Source: Verrucomicrobiota bacterium
GTDB taxonomy: Bacteria; Verrucomicrobiota; Verrucomicrobiia; Opitutales; Opitutaceae
Reading direction: 5' to 3'
Length of the DNA: 29,504 nt
NCBI GenBank assembly: GCA_023426435.1
Contig: JAFAAS010000085.1
Span: 1 to 29,504, forward strand
The position numbers and the translations under genes are program-made. The notes beneath the pieces were generated by a model, which was not told the DNA's origin, did no database searches, and saw only the letters and a list, made by a program, of their open reading frames with translations. This document shows positions 7,061 to 15,678 of this stretch, in pieces. The first letter of the stretch is position 1. Each line of letters begins with the position of its first letter.

Positions 7061-8743
7061 ATGCCGACCACGGCTCCTGTAAAACCAATCAATGTGCTGG
7101 TGGTGGAAGACCACGAAGATGACTTCCGCTATCTGTCGTTCTTGTTGGGGCGCAGCGGGACGGGGGCTTACAATGTCCACTGGGCGTCGAGTTATGCGGC
7201 GGGTCAGAAGGCGATTCGCGAGTGTCATTACGACGTCGCGCTGTTCGATTACCGCCTAGGCGGAGGAACGGGCATCGATCTATTGCGGGAAGCGCAATCG
7301 TGCGGCTGCGAGATGCCGATCATTTTGTTGACGGGGCACGACAGTCATGAAGTCGACCAGGAGGCCTCGGATGCGGGCGCGGCGGATTATTTGTGCAAGA
7401 CGGGGCTGAACAGCACGGAGCTGGAGCGGACGATTCGTTACGCGATGCAGCAGGCGGCGATGACGCGCGCGTTGCGGCAGAGCCAGCAGCAACTCGAGTT
7501 GTTCATGCGCAGCGTGCCGTGCGCGGTGTGCATTCGCGATCAGGCGGGGCAGTTGCTCTTCCAGAACGAGATGTTTGCGCGCTGCTTCAAGCACGACGAC
7601 CTGCAGCCGCCGGCGGGGCCGTCGTCGGCGGTCGATACCTGGCCCTATTCGTGCGATGGCCGGCACTGGATCGTGAATTCGTTTGGGATGGTGAACGCGC
7701 AAGGCGAGCGGCTGCAGGGCTTCGCGGCGATCGACATCACGGAGCGGATCGAAGCGGAGGCGGAGCGCAACCGGCAGGCGCAGCTGTTGACGAGTATCAT
7801 GCAGACGCTGCCGGCGATGGCGGGCCGGTTGGATGCGAATGGATGTGTGGTGGAGGCGCAGGGATCGGAGCTCGGCCGCACGGGACTCGCGGCCAACGAA
7901 CTCATCGGGGTGAAGCTGGCGGAACGTTTCCCGCAGAGTGCGACTGCGGTCGCGGAGGCGCTGAAAGGCGGCTCGGCGAATTTCACGCTGATCGGAAGTT
8001 CGGGCCAGCAGGAGTGGCAGGTGGAGTTCGTGGTGATGGCGGATCGTGATTTCAAAGGTGGAGCGACGTTTTTCGGGCGCGATGTGACGGAGCGGCGCTG
8101 GCTCGAGCAGCGCTTGTTGACGATCAGCGATGCGGAGCAGCAGCGCATCGGCGCGGATCTTCACGACGGACTCGGGCAGCAGTTGACGGGCATGGCGTGT
8201 CTCACGGCGGCGTTGCGCGATCGCTTGAAGAAAGTGGCGCCGGTGGAGGTGGAGAACGCCGATTTGATTGCGAAGCTGGCGAGCGAGTCGGTGTCGCAGA
8301 CGCGGGCGCTGGCGCGCGGCCTGTGTCCGGTGCAGTTGGAGAAGAACGGACTCGTGTCGGCGCTCGAGGATTTGACGTATCAGGCGCAGCTGTTGCACGG
8401 ACTCGAGTGCCGGTTCCGCCTGGAGGGGCCGCCGCCGAATTGCGAGCACCTGACGGCCATGCATCTTTACAGGATCACGCAGGAAGCGATTCACAATGCG
8501 ACGCGACATGGGCGCGCGCGACAAATCCTCGTGAGCCTATCCACCCGTGGGCGGGAGCACCGGTTGTCGATCAAGGACGACGGGCGCGGCTTCGTGGCCG
8601 ACGGGGTGGGAACCGGGTCCGGCGCAGGGTTACGATTAATGAGCTATCGGGCGAATATGATAGGCGGGACATTTTCCGTCGAATCTGCCCCCGATCGCGG
8701 AACTCAGGTCAACGTTCTGTTTACGACAGTCACTTCGAAATGA
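7061..8743 (+). CDS. Sensor kinase: receiver, two PAS-like regions, HisKA_3, HATPase
   Basis: A 560-residue cytoplasmic histidine kinase of the NarX/DegS class with an unusual receiver at its front. Residues 10-130 are a REC domain (acidic pocket EDHEDD, phospho-acceptor D63 in LFDYRL, K113). Residues about 140-235 and 240-345 are PAS-like, each ending in a PAC-type motif (AIDITERI and GRDVTERR). The dimerisation helix carries phospho-histidine H368 in RIGADLHDGLGQQL. The ATPase domain shows N479, DDGRGF and GAGLRLMSYRANMIGG. There is no membrane segment. The start at 7061 is where the REC strand begins; a longer in-frame extension looks non-coding. Its stop overlaps the next start by four bases (ATGA), so kinase and regulator are translationally coupled. 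A receiver at the front suggests input from a second kinase. Confidence 0.93.
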   Translation: MPTTAPVKPINVLVVEDHEDDFRYLSFLLGRSGTGAYNVHWASSYAAGQKAIRECHYDVALFDYRLGGGTGIDLLREAQSCGCEMPIILLTGHDSHEVDQEASDAGAADYLCKTGLNSTELERTIRYAMQQAAMTRALRQSQQQLELFMRSVPCAVCIRDQAGQLLFQNEMFARCFKHDDLQPPAGPSSAVDTWPYSCDGRHWIVNSFGMVNAQGERLQGFAAIDITERIEAEAERNRQAQLLTSIMQTLPAMAGRLDANGCVVEAQGSELGRTGLAANELIGVKLAERFPQSATAVAEALKGGSANFTLIGSSGQQEWQVEFVVMADRDFKGGATFFGRDVTERRWLEQRLLTISDAEQQRIGADLHDGLGQQLTGMACLTAALRDRLKKVAPVEVENADLIAKLASESVSQTRALARGLCPVQLEKNGLVSALEDLTYQAQLLHGLECRFRLEGPPPNCEHLTAMHLYRITQEAIHNATRHGRARQILVSLSTRGREHRLSIKDDGRGFVADGVGTGSGAGLRLMSYRANMIGGTFSVESAPDRGTQVNVLFTTVTSK

Positions 8744-9447
8744 AAACGATTTCCGACCCCGATACTTCGGCGCCGGCGGCGACGGCGACCCCGACGAAGA
8801 GCCGTATTTTTTTGGTAGATGATCATCCCATCACCCGGCAGGGCGTGGCCGTCCTGATCAATCAGGAGCGCGACCTCACGGTATGTGGCGAAGCGGACAG
8901 CGCGCCTGTCGCCATCGACCTGATACAAAAACTGAATCCGGACGTGGCCTTGGTGGACATCACGCTGAAGACCACGAGCGGCATCGAGCTGATGAAGCAT
9001 TTGAAAGCGCTGCGGCCCGAGATGCCGGTGCTGATCATGTCGATGCACGATGAAAGCCTTTTTGCCGAACGCGCGCTGCGCGCCGGGGCGAAAGGTTACA
9101 TCATGAAGCATGAGGCGAGCGCGAAGATCCTGACGGCGATTCGCCGCGTGCTTTCCGGCGAGCTCTATCTCAGCGACAAGATGAAGGAGAAGATGCTGCA
9201 CCGTCTGGTGAACAACCGGAAGGAAGAGGTGGTTTTCTCGATCGACACGCTGAGCGACCGCGAGATGGAAGTCTTCCAACTGATCGGCAACGGCTATGGG
9301 ACGCGTCAGATCGCGTCGAAGCTGAACCTGAGTGTGAAGACGATCGATTCGTATCGGGAGCACTTGAAGCTGAAGCTGCGCTTGGAAAGCGGCACGGAAC
9401 TGGTGCGGCACGCGATTCAGTGGGTGAAGAGCGAAGGAATCGTCTGA
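8740..9447 (+). CDS. NarL/FixJ-family response regulator
   Basis: The 235-residue product has a receiver domain (residues about 21-140; DD at 27-28, phospho-acceptor D73 in ALVDITL, K123) and a LuxR-type helix-turn-helix (residues about 168-230; LSDREMEVFQLIGNGYGTRQIA, then LNLSVKTIDSYREHLKLKL). It should bind DNA when phosphorylated by the kinase just upstream, whose stop overlaps this start in ATGA. The first 20 residues are a threonine/alanine-rich leader before the receiver. The ATG at 8740 is preferred over far upstream in-frame starts because those would read through the kinase gene. A strong terminator follows, closing a two-gene operon. Its target genes cannot be told from the sequence. 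Confidence 0.95.
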   Translation: MKTISDPDTSAPAATATPTKSRIFLVDDHPITRQGVAVLINQERDLTVCGEADSAPVAIDLIQKLNPDVALVDITLKTTSGIELMKHLKALRPEMPVLIMSMHDESLFAERALRAGAKGYIMKHEASAKILTAIRRVLSGELYLSDKMKEKMLHRLVNNRKEEVVFSIDTLSDREMEVFQLIGNGYGTRQIASKLNLSVKTIDSYREHLKLKLRLESGTELVRHAIQWVKSEGIV

Positions 9448-9543
9448 ACGAGCGCGGCACGGGGAAACGACCGATGCCGCGCTGGAGCCTGCGCCCGATT
9501 CGCAAGGTGAATCGCGGCTGATAAGCTTTTCCTGCCATTCGGA

Positions 9544-9608
9544 TGGCCGGGCCGCTGTGTAAACCCCGGGCGTATTTGCGCCAGCAGAGCGGCCCGGCCA
9601 CTTTTTTT
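9544..9608 (+). terminator. Intrinsic terminator of the kinase-regulator operon
   Basis: TGGCCGGGCCGCT at 9544-9556 is perfectly complementary to 9588-9600, giving a 13-bp GC stem with a 31-base loop. It is followed by CTTTTTTTA at 9601-9608+. It lies about 100 bases after the response-regulator stop. The loop is long for a classical terminator, but the stem and T-run are strong. Confidence 0.7.
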
Positions 9609-9743
9609 AGCGGAGTCGCGGAGCCGTCGTGAGTTAAAGAACAACGCGGGCAGATTACCGTCAGCAAAGCCCCCGGAGTGGAAGTCCGAATGGGACCCCA
9701 TTTCCGGAGCGTGGCGGTGGCGCGATAGTGGCGCCACGGCCAC

Positions 9744-10613
9744 ATGAAAAAATCAGCTCCGAAAAAGAAACTGCGTCCCGAACAAGAACAGTCCCATCAG
9801 CCGGGCATTGAAACCGAGATGACGCCGCGGCCCTCGAGCGAGAATCATGCGGTGCGCGGAAGCGGGCGGCTGGCGGGCAAGACAGCGTTGATCACGGGAG
9901 GGGACAGTGGGATCGGGCGGGCGGTCGCGATCGCGTTTGCGAAGGAAGGTGCGAACGTCGCGATCGGGTTTCTCGAGGAAAGGACGGACGCGGTCGACAC
10001 GCGCAAACGCGTGGAGAGCCTGGGGCGCTCGTGCCTGTTACTGCCGGGCGACGTCGGCAATTCGGAGGAATGCGAGCGCATGGTGACGGCGACGCTGGCG
10101 AAGTATGGCGGCATCGACATTCTGGTGAACAACGCCGCGGAGCAGCATCCGCAGGAATCGCTGGAGAAGATTTCCGACGCGCAGCTGGAGCAGACCTTTC
10201 GCACGAACATCTTTGCGTATTTTTATCTGACGCGCGCGGTGCTGCCGTATTTGCCGAAAGGCGGCGTGGTGATCAACACGACCTCGGTGACGGCGTATCG
10301 CGGGAGCCCGCAACTCATCGATTACAGCGCGACGAAAGGGGCGATCGTGGCGTTCACGCGGTCGCTGGCGCTCAATGTCGCCGAAAAAGGGATACGCGTG
10401 AACGCGGTGGCGCCGGGGCCGATCTGGACGCCGCTCATTCCGGCGACCTTCTCGAAGGAGAAAGTGGCGACATTCGGTTCGGACGTGCCGATGAAGCGCG
10501 CGGGCGAACCGGAGGAGGTGGCGCCGTGTTATGTGTTTCTCGCCTCGGAGGATTCCTCCTACATGTCGGGGCAGGTGCTGCATCCCAACGGCGGAGAGAT
10601 CATCAATGGCTGA
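9744..10613 (+). CDS. Short-chain dehydrogenase/reductase, stress-protein type (YghA/YdaD-like)
   Basis: A 289-residue NAD(P)-dependent oxidoreductase. It has the Rossmann glycine motif TGGDSGIGRAV (residues about 51-61), NNAAEQ (129-134) and the catalytic set S181, Y194 and K198 in the YSATK motif, then PGPIWTPL and the closing SGQVLHPNGGE. The lysine/glutamine-rich N-terminal extension of about 40 residues (KKSAPKKKLRPEQEQ, and a P-G-x-E-x-x-M-x-P stretch) is characteristic of the extended SDRs related to E. coli YghA and Bacillus general stress protein 39. These reduce aldehydes or ketones, but the natural substrate is not known. The gene stands alone between a terminator and a converging regulator. 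A perfect 10-bp palindrome (GTGGCGCCAC) just before the start might be an operator, but this is weak. Confidence 0.93.
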   Translation: MKKSAPKKKLRPEQEQSHQPGIETEMTPRPSSENHAVRGSGRLAGKTALITGGDSGIGRAVAIAFAKEGANVAIGFLEERTDAVDTRKRVESLGRSCLLLPGDVGNSEECERMVTATLAKYGGIDILVNNAAEQHPQESLEKISDAQLEQTFRTNIFAYFYLTRAVLPYLPKGGVVINTTSVTAYRGSPQLIDYSATKGAIVAFTRSLALNVAEKGIRVNAVAPGPIWTPLIPATFSKEKVATFGSDVPMKRAGEPEEVAPCYVFLASEDSSYMSGQVLHPNGGEIING

Positions 10614-10646
10614 CGTGCGAGCGGCGCGGACAGATTTCGCGCGAAG

Positions 10647-11108
10647 CTACGCTCGTTCGGCGGGAAGCGGGATGGGAGCGAATTCGTTGAAACGAAGCCA
10701 GTAGTTGCGGAGAGCGGCGGCGACTTCGATGAGGCCGGTGAGCGAGGACGGTTTCACCACGTAGGAATTGGCGCCGGCGGCGTAGGCTCGGCCGACATCG
10801 CTGCGTTCCTTCGATGAAGTGAACACAATCACGGGCAGGCTGCGGAGCGCGGTTTGCGCGCGAATCCAGGCGAGCACCTCGTGGCCGGAGCAGCGAGGAA
10901 GTTTCAGGTCGAGGAGAACAAGCCGGGGGAGCGGAAACGTGTTGCGGTCGGCGAAGCGGCCTTCGCCGGCGAGATAAGCGATCGCCTCGTCGCCCGAGTG
11001 GACGGTTTGCAGGGGATTGACGATTCCGCTCTTCGCGAACGCGTGGCGAAGCAGCGTGATGGCGTCGGGTTCGTCCTCGACGACGAGAATGGAATCATGC
11101 GGTGGCAT
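10647..11108 (-). CDS. Single-domain response regulator (Rcp1-like)
   Basis: The 153-residue product is a lone receiver domain with no output domain. It has the acidic pair in LVVEDEPD, phospho-acceptor D67 in VLLDLKLPR, the T/S switch in VIVFTSS, and K119 in YVVKPSSL. Such stand-alone receivers, like cyanobacterial Rcp1, usually take phosphate from a PAS/GAF or phytochrome-type kinase and act by protein contact. It is encoded immediately after the 1075-residue kinase on the same strand, with a 14-base overlap between kinase stop and this start, so the two are surely a unit. I chose the ATG at 11108 because the receiver begins six residues later; a longer in-frame extension reads through the kinase's ATPase domain in another frame. 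Confidence 0.93.
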   Translation of the reverse strand: MPPHDSILVVEDEPDAITLLRHAFAKSGIVNPLQTVHSGDEAIAYLAGEGRFADRNTFPLPRLVLLDLKLPRCSGHEVLAWIRAQTALRSLPVIVFTSSKERSDVGRAYAAGANSYVVKPSSLTGLIEVAAALRNYWLRFNEFAPIPLPAERA

Positions 11109-14100
11109 GCGCGGCGGGAAGGAGTGCCGTCGCCCGCGGGAAGTCGATCCAGAAACGACTGCCTTCGCCCGGAACGGATTCGACGCCGCAATTGCCGCCC
11201 ATGCGGGTGATGGCCTTGCGCACGAGGGAGAGACCGATGCCGGTGCCGGGATAGTCGGCTGGGCTGTGCAGTCGTTCGAAAAGTTGGAAGATCCGATCGT
11301 GATGACGGCGATCGATGCCGATGCCATTGTCTTCGATCCAGAGGCGGGCGCCCTCGCCGACGATTTCGGCGCGAATGCGAACCAGCGGAGGGTGATTGGC
11401 CCGTGTGAATTTCAAGGCGTTGGAAACGAGGTTGGAGATCGCTTGGAAAAGACCGGTTTTGTCGGCGAACACGGTGGGCAGAGGCCGGTCGACCTCCACG
11501 CGCGCGCCCGCCTGCCGGATCGCGGCGTGATGGTGAGCGAGGACGTCGGCGATGGTGTCGTCGAGCGGAAGTTCGACCAGCTGCATCTCGGACCGCGAGA
11601 GCCGGCTGTAGGCGAGCAGGTCCTGAATGATCGAATCCATGCGACTCGCGGCGCGGATGATCCGGTGAAGGTAGTCGCGATGTTCGGCGGAAAGGGTGGT
11701 CGCTTCGTCGCGCAGCGCCTCGGCGAAGCCGCGAACGAATTGGAGCGGCGTGCGGAGGTCGTGAGAAACTGAATACGTGAAAGCCTCGAGCTCGGAGTTG
11801 GCTTCGCGGAGCGTGGCGGTGCGGGCGCGCACGCGCTCCTCGAGCTGTTCGGCGTAGTCCTTGAGCCGGGTGCGGGCATCGGCGAGCTCGGCGAAGGCGC
11901 GGCGCTGTTCGTCCATGTCGGTGGCGCTACCCACCCATTGCACGAGGTTGCCCTGATCGTCGCGCCGCGGAAGGGCGCGGACGAGGTGCCAGCGCCATTC
12001 GTCGGGTCCGCAGCGCAGGCGGCATTCGTGCTCGAACGGCGTGCAATCGACGACGGCCTGCCGCCACTGCGCGCGAGTGACGTCGCGGTCTTCTGGATAC
12101 ACGGCGTCGAGCCAGCCGTGCGGCCCGAGGGAGGCGACCTCGGTCATGCCGGTGGTTTCGAGCCAGCGGCGATTGACGTAGTCGAGGCGTCCGTCGGGGA
12201 GGGCGGTCCAGACCATTTGCGGCATGGCGTTCGCGAGGAAGCGATAGCGCGTGAGCGCGTCGGCGAGCGCCTGCTCCGTTTCCTTTCGCTCGGTGATGTC
12301 GTAGGCGTGGATGGCGACGCCGCAAACGCGGCCCTCGGAATCGCGATCCGGGCGGTAGGTGGCGATGAGGTGGCGGTCGCGATTGTCGCTGCGCAGCGTG
12401 GTCTCGTGGCGCATGTTGCGTCCGCGGAAAGCGGCGCGGAGGTAGGGAGCCATGCGGTCGTGGGCCTCGTCGCCGACGAGCTCGCGCATGGTGCGGCCAT
12501 CGATTGCGTCGGCCGGAACGCCGAGCCATTGGCGATATTTTTCGTTGTGCAGCCAGAAACGTTCGTCGGGCCCGATGTAGCCGACCATGGCGGGCATGGC
12601 ATCGATGATCGTGCGCAGCAGCATGCGTTGGCGATCGAGGGCGCGTTCGGCGTCCTTGCGCGCGGTGAGATCGAGGACGAACGCCATGCATTCGTCGCTG
12701 TCGGGCAGGAGACTGCCGCAGACGAGCACCTGCACGAGAGAGCCGTCGGCGCGGAGATATTCCTTTTCGTAAGGAGTGCAGCGGCCGGTGAGCTGGAGTT
12801 CGAGGTTGGCGCGGTCGTCGGCGGTGCGCCAGGCGCTGGCGGTGCGTTCGTTGAGGCTGGCGCGGCCGGAGGCGATTTCCTCGGGCGTGTAGCCGAGGAG
12901 ATCGATGAGTGCCTGGTTGGCACTGACGATGTGGCCGGAACGCGAAACGGTGCACATGCCAAAAAGGTTGGCTTCCCACGCGAAGCGGAAGCGGCGCTCG
13001 CTGCGTTTCATTTCGCGCAGCGCGTGTTCTTCGGCGGCGAGTGCGTCGCGCGTGCTGCGGTAGAGGCGGGCGTTGTCGAGGGCGAAGCCGGCGAGGCTGG
13101 CGACCTTTTGGACGAGACGATGTTCGGCGTCGTCGAAACCGCGCGCGGATTCGGCGGTGGCGAGCGCGAGCACGCCGACGATTCGGCCGCGGGCGCGCAA
13201 CGGGACGCCGATGTAGAAAATACGGCCGATCGAACGGAGACGCTGGTAGTGGGCCTCATCGCCGGCGATCGAGCGAAACAGCGAGTCGTCGGCCTGGCGG
13301 ACGATTTGGGATTCGCCGGTGGCGAGCACGCGAGCGGCGCAGGCGTCGGGTTGCGGCGGGCGGAAGCGACCGGACGAAGCGGAGGAAAGCGGCGCGGCGA
13401 GCGGGCGATCCATATGATGGATACGCACGCGCTCGAGCTCGCCGTGGTCGTTGACGAGGTCGATGGCGCACCAGTCGGCGATGCGGGGGACGAACGACTG
13501 CACGAGAATTTCGGTGCAGCGATCGAGGTCGAGGGATTCGGCGAGCGCGGAGTGGATGCGGCCGAGCAGCGCGAGTTCCTCGCGCTCGTTGCGCGAGTCG
13601 GTGACATCGCTGCACGAGCCAATGTAGCCTTCGAAATTGCCCTCGGCATCGTGACGAGGGACGGCGTTTTCGAGGAGCCAGCGATAGCAGCCGTCGGCGC
13701 GGCGGAGGCGGTATTCGATCGTGAACGGTTTGCGCGCGGCGACGGCTTCGCTGGAGACCGTGTGGTAGCGACCAGAGTCGGCCGGGTGGATTTGGCCGGG
13801 GCGGGGAGCGTCGATCTCGCTTTCGAGCGATTCACCGGTGAAGGCGAGCCAGTTGCGGTTGACGAAATTGCAGCGGCCGGTGGCGTCGGTGGACCAGATG
13901 AGGACGGGCGCGTTGTTCGCCATGATGGCGAAGTTTCGGGCGGCTTCGTCGGCGCGGGCGCGGACGCCGTGAGCGGCGCCGTGGAGCGCGGTGCAGAGCA
14001 CCGTGATCAGGGAGCCGTTGGTGAGAAACAGCGCGAGTTGGAGAGCCTCCCGCGGCGAGGCGATCTTCAGCGGCTCGGTGAACTCGAGCAGACCGAGAAC

Positions 14101-14322
14101 CGCTCCGGCAGCGGTGACGACGAGTCCCGCGATGGCGCCGCCGAACCAAGCGGCGAAGAAGACGGCGGGCAGCAGGAAGGCGAACGGAGAGTGCGGGTCG
14201 GACCAAAGCGACGATGCGTCCCGCAGGTAAATCGCGAGGACGAGACTAAGCGCGGGCACGCCGTAGCGTGCCGTCGCGTTTCGCTCAGCGGGCGGAACGA
14301 GGAAGCGAGGCTGGAACCACAC
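11095..14322 (-). CDS. Large membrane-associated PAS/GAF sensor histidine kinase
   Basis: A 1075-residue kinase. Residues about 20-115 hold three to four hydrophobic segments resembling the KdpD-type DUF4118 membrane module (PFAFLLPAVFFAAWFGGAIAGL). Then come a PAS/PAC (about 130-245), a GAF (about 250-420), and three further PAS/PAC units (about 440-560, 565-685 and 690-808) with PAC endings such as YDITERKETE. A coiled-coil linker follows. The HisKA domain has phospho-H854 in YSVSHDLRTPLQFV. The ATPase domain shows ISNLVSNALKF, EDNGIGI and GTGIGLSLV. The many PAS and GAF units suggest integration of several small-molecule, light or redox cues; no cofactor ligand can be named. There is no DNA-binding output: the following single-domain receiver, overlapping by 14 bases, is the likely partner. 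A TATAAT box lies 44 bases upstream. Confidence 0.95.
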   Translation of the reverse strand: MWFQPRFLVPPAERNATARYGVPALSLVLAIYLRDASSLWSDPHSPFAFLLPAVFFAAWFGGAIAGLVVTAAGAVLGLLEFTEPLKIASPREALQLALFLTNGSLITVLCTALHGAAHGVRARADEAARNFAIMANNAPVLIWSTDATGRCNFVNRNWLAFTGESLESEIDAPRPGQIHPADSGRYHTVSSEAVAARKPFTIEYRLRRADGCYRWLLENAVPRHDAEGNFEGYIGSCSDVTDSRNEREELALLGRIHSALAESLDLDRCTEILVQSFVPRIADWCAIDLVNDHGELERVRIHHMDRPLAAPLSSASSGRFRPPQPDACAARVLATGESQIVRQADDSLFRSIAGDEAHYQRLRSIGRIFYIGVPLRARGRIVGVLALATAESARGFDDAEHRLVQKVASLAGFALDNARLYRSTRDALAAEEHALREMKRSERRFRFAWEANLFGMCTVSRSGHIVSANQALIDLLGYTPEEIASGRASLNERTASAWRTADDRANLELQLTGRCTPYEKEYLRADGSLVQVLVCGSLLPDSDECMAFVLDLTARKDAERALDRQRMLLRTIIDAMPAMVGYIGPDERFWLHNEKYRQWLGVPADAIDGRTMRELVGDEAHDRMAPYLRAAFRGRNMRHETTLRSDNRDRHLIATYRPDRDSEGRVCGVAIHAYDITERKETEQALADALTRYRFLANAMPQMVWTALPDGRLDYVNRRWLETTGMTEVASLGPHGWLDAVYPEDRDVTRAQWRQAVVDCTPFEHECRLRCGPDEWRWHLVRALPRRDDQGNLVQWVGSATDMDEQRRAFAELADARTRLKDYAEQLEERVRARTATLREANSELEAFTYSVSHDLRTPLQFVRGFAEALRDEATTLSAEHRDYLHRIIRAASRMDSIIQDLLAYSRLSRSEMQLVELPLDDTIADVLAHHHAAIRQAGARVEVDRPLPTVFADKTGLFQAISNLVSNALKFTRANHPPLVRIRAEIVGEGARLWIEDNGIGIDRRHHDRIFQLFERLHSPADYPGTGIGLSLVRKAITRMGGNCGVESVPGEGSRFWIDFPRATALLPAAHATA

Positions 14323-14365
14323 GCCGGTAGAATGAGTTATGCGAAGGCATTTGTCACCGGCGGTG

Positions 14366-14397
14366 ATTATAGGGAAATCCCCGATGGCTGCATCGGG
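14366..14397 (-). promoter_or_regulatory. Candidate promoter of the 1075-residue kinase
   Basis: A perfect TATAAT (minus strand, plus positions 14371-14366) lies 44 bases upstream of the kinase start codon. The -35 position has no good hexamer but is covered by a 7-bp inverted repeat (CCCGATG at 14380-14386, CATCGGG at 14391-14397). That could be an operator, suggesting an activator- or repressor-controlled promoter. Confidence 0.35.
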
Positions 14398-14470
14398 TAG
14401 CGCTGGAGGCCGCGACGACCGGATACCCGCGCGGATAACGAGCGGGTTACCGGATCAGTGAGCGCGGGGC

Positions 14471-14758
14471 TCAGGCGGAGCGCTTGCGGGCGCCGGGCAT
14501 GCGCGGCGTGGCGGTGGCGCCGCCGGCCGGGCGGGCGCTGACGCTGGCGCGAGCGGGAGGAGAAGGCGTGGTGTCCTTGGCCGATTCGGTTGCAGGAGCG
14601 GAAGTCGAGGACTGCAAGGCGCGTTCGGCCTCAAACCAGATCTCCTCATCGCGTCCGACGGGGCGTCCGTAATTTTCCCAAAGCTCGCGAGCTTTGTGAG
14701 AGATTTCTTCGTGGGTGGGCTGGCCAACGCCGGTTGAGGTGGAAGTTGTTTCGTTCAT
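14471..14758 (-). CDS. DUF2934 protein
   Basis: A 95-residue soluble protein. Residues about 15-49 (HEEISHKARELWENYGRP, then GRDEEIWFEAERAL) match the DUF2934 domain, a short helix-turn-helix-like unit found in many proteobacteria, acidobacteria and verrucomicrobia and with no established function. The rest, about 45 residues, is threonine/alanine/proline-rich, probably disordered, ending in a basic RMPGARKRSA tail. An overlapping leftward frame at 14455-14727 is an out-of-frame shadow. There is no Shine-Dalgarno on the coding strand. It lies 113 bases downstream of the DUF892 gene on the same strand, and proteins with these two domains commonly sit near each other in stress-type clusters. 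Confidence 0.88.
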   Translation of the reverse strand: MNETTSTSTGVGQPTHEEISHKARELWENYGRPVGRDEEIWFEAERALQSSTSAPATESAKDTTPSPPARASVSARPAGGATATPRMPGARKRSA

Positions 14759-14871
14759 GGCAAGGAGAGAGGACTTTAGCGGAAATCGAGGCGCGGCGAA
14801 ATGGGGGAAACAAAGCGGCTCCGACCCGGGGATGAGCAGGGTGGGAGCCGTGAAAGCGGAAGAAGGCGGCG

Positions 14872-15450
14872 TCAGCGCGTATCGGTCTCGTCGGACTCCT
14901 CGGCGTCGGTTTCGCCTTCGTTCGCTTCCTCGTCGTCTTCTTCGGCTTCGTTTTCGCCTTCGGTTTCGGCCTTGAGGTTGAGTGACGAGGCGAGCTGCGT
15001 GAGCTTGCGATCGGTTTCGGCTTCTTCGTCGAGCGTTTGTTGGAGCAGGGAGACGACCTCGTCTTCGCCGAGGAGCTCGGCGTAAGTGCGGACGGTGCCG
15101 TAGCCGGCGATTTCGTAGTGTTCGACCTTTTGCGCGGCGCCGATGAGGGCGGCGTCGCGAACCGACGGCGAGGCGTCTTCTTTGATCTTTTCTTCGCCTT
15201 CGGCGATGAGGCCCTTCATCGCCTTGCAGGTTTTTCCCTTGGTTGGCGCGTCGAGGAGCTCCATGGCGCGTTCGAGGCGGGCGATGTGTTCGTGGGTTTG
15301 GTCGAGATGCTCTTCGAAGCCGGCTTTCAAGGATTCGTCGGTGGCAGCCTTGGCCATTTTGGGGAGGGCCTTGGTGAGCTGCGTCTCGGCGTTATAGAGA
15401 TCGCGAAGTTCTTCGACGAGGAGTTCGTGGAGAGTGGCAGTCTTGGACAT
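14872..15450 (-). CDS. DUF892 ferritin-like protein (YciE family)
   Basis: A 192-residue protein. Residues 1-160 are a four-helix ferritin-like bundle of the DUF892/YciE family: LHELLVEELRDLYNAETQL, then HLDQTHEHIARLERAMELL, then AAQKVEHYEIAGYGTVRTYAELL. The glutamates and histidines (E13, E20, H48, H51, E111, H112, E114) are placed as in diiron-type bundles, so metal binding is plausible but unproven. Family members are induced by osmotic, stationary-phase or oxidative stress. The last 35 residues are an extremely acidic, disordered-looking tail (GENEAEEDDEEANEGETDAE) not typical of E. coli YciE. The start is the first ATG of the family helix. A CATAAT box about 14 bases upstream could be a -10, but no -35 is evident. 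Confidence 0.92.
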   Translation of the reverse strand: MSKTATLHELLVEELRDLYNAETQLTKALPKMAKAATDESLKAGFEEHLDQTHEHIARLERAMELLDAPTKGKTCKAMKGLIAEGEEKIKEDASPSVRDAALIGAAQKVEHYEIAGYGTVRTYAELLGEDEVVSLLQQTLDEEAETDRKLTQLASSLNLKAETEGENEAEEDDEEANEGETDAEESDETDTR

Positions 15451-15678
15451 GGGGATAGTGGATTATGGTTGTTTGAGGAGGCCGGGGGCGGGTCTCGAAG
15501 AGACGCGGATGCGTCCCGGCGAACGTCGGCATGGTGCGACAAAGGCGGCGCGGAGTTCCGCGGGGCGGGCCCGAACGGCATCGGGAAAAACTCCGAAGCC
15601 GTCCGCGGGCGAGCGGAGCGCGGTGCGTTTCGCGGAGCAGAAAACGCGCGATTCTCGTCGAGCCGAACCGGGACTGAA

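Noticed and set aside
9728..9737. Perfect 10-bp palindrome just before the SDR start as an operator
   Set aside because: GTGGC repeats several times nearby in GC-rich sequence, so a 10-bp palindrome is easily chance; only mentioned with the gene.
11938..14400. An 820-codon open frame on the plus strand opposite the 1075-residue kinase
   Set aside because: It is antisense to a gene with full domain evidence, has no recognisable motif, and its glycine/alanine/valine/glutamate composition is what a high-GC complement produces.
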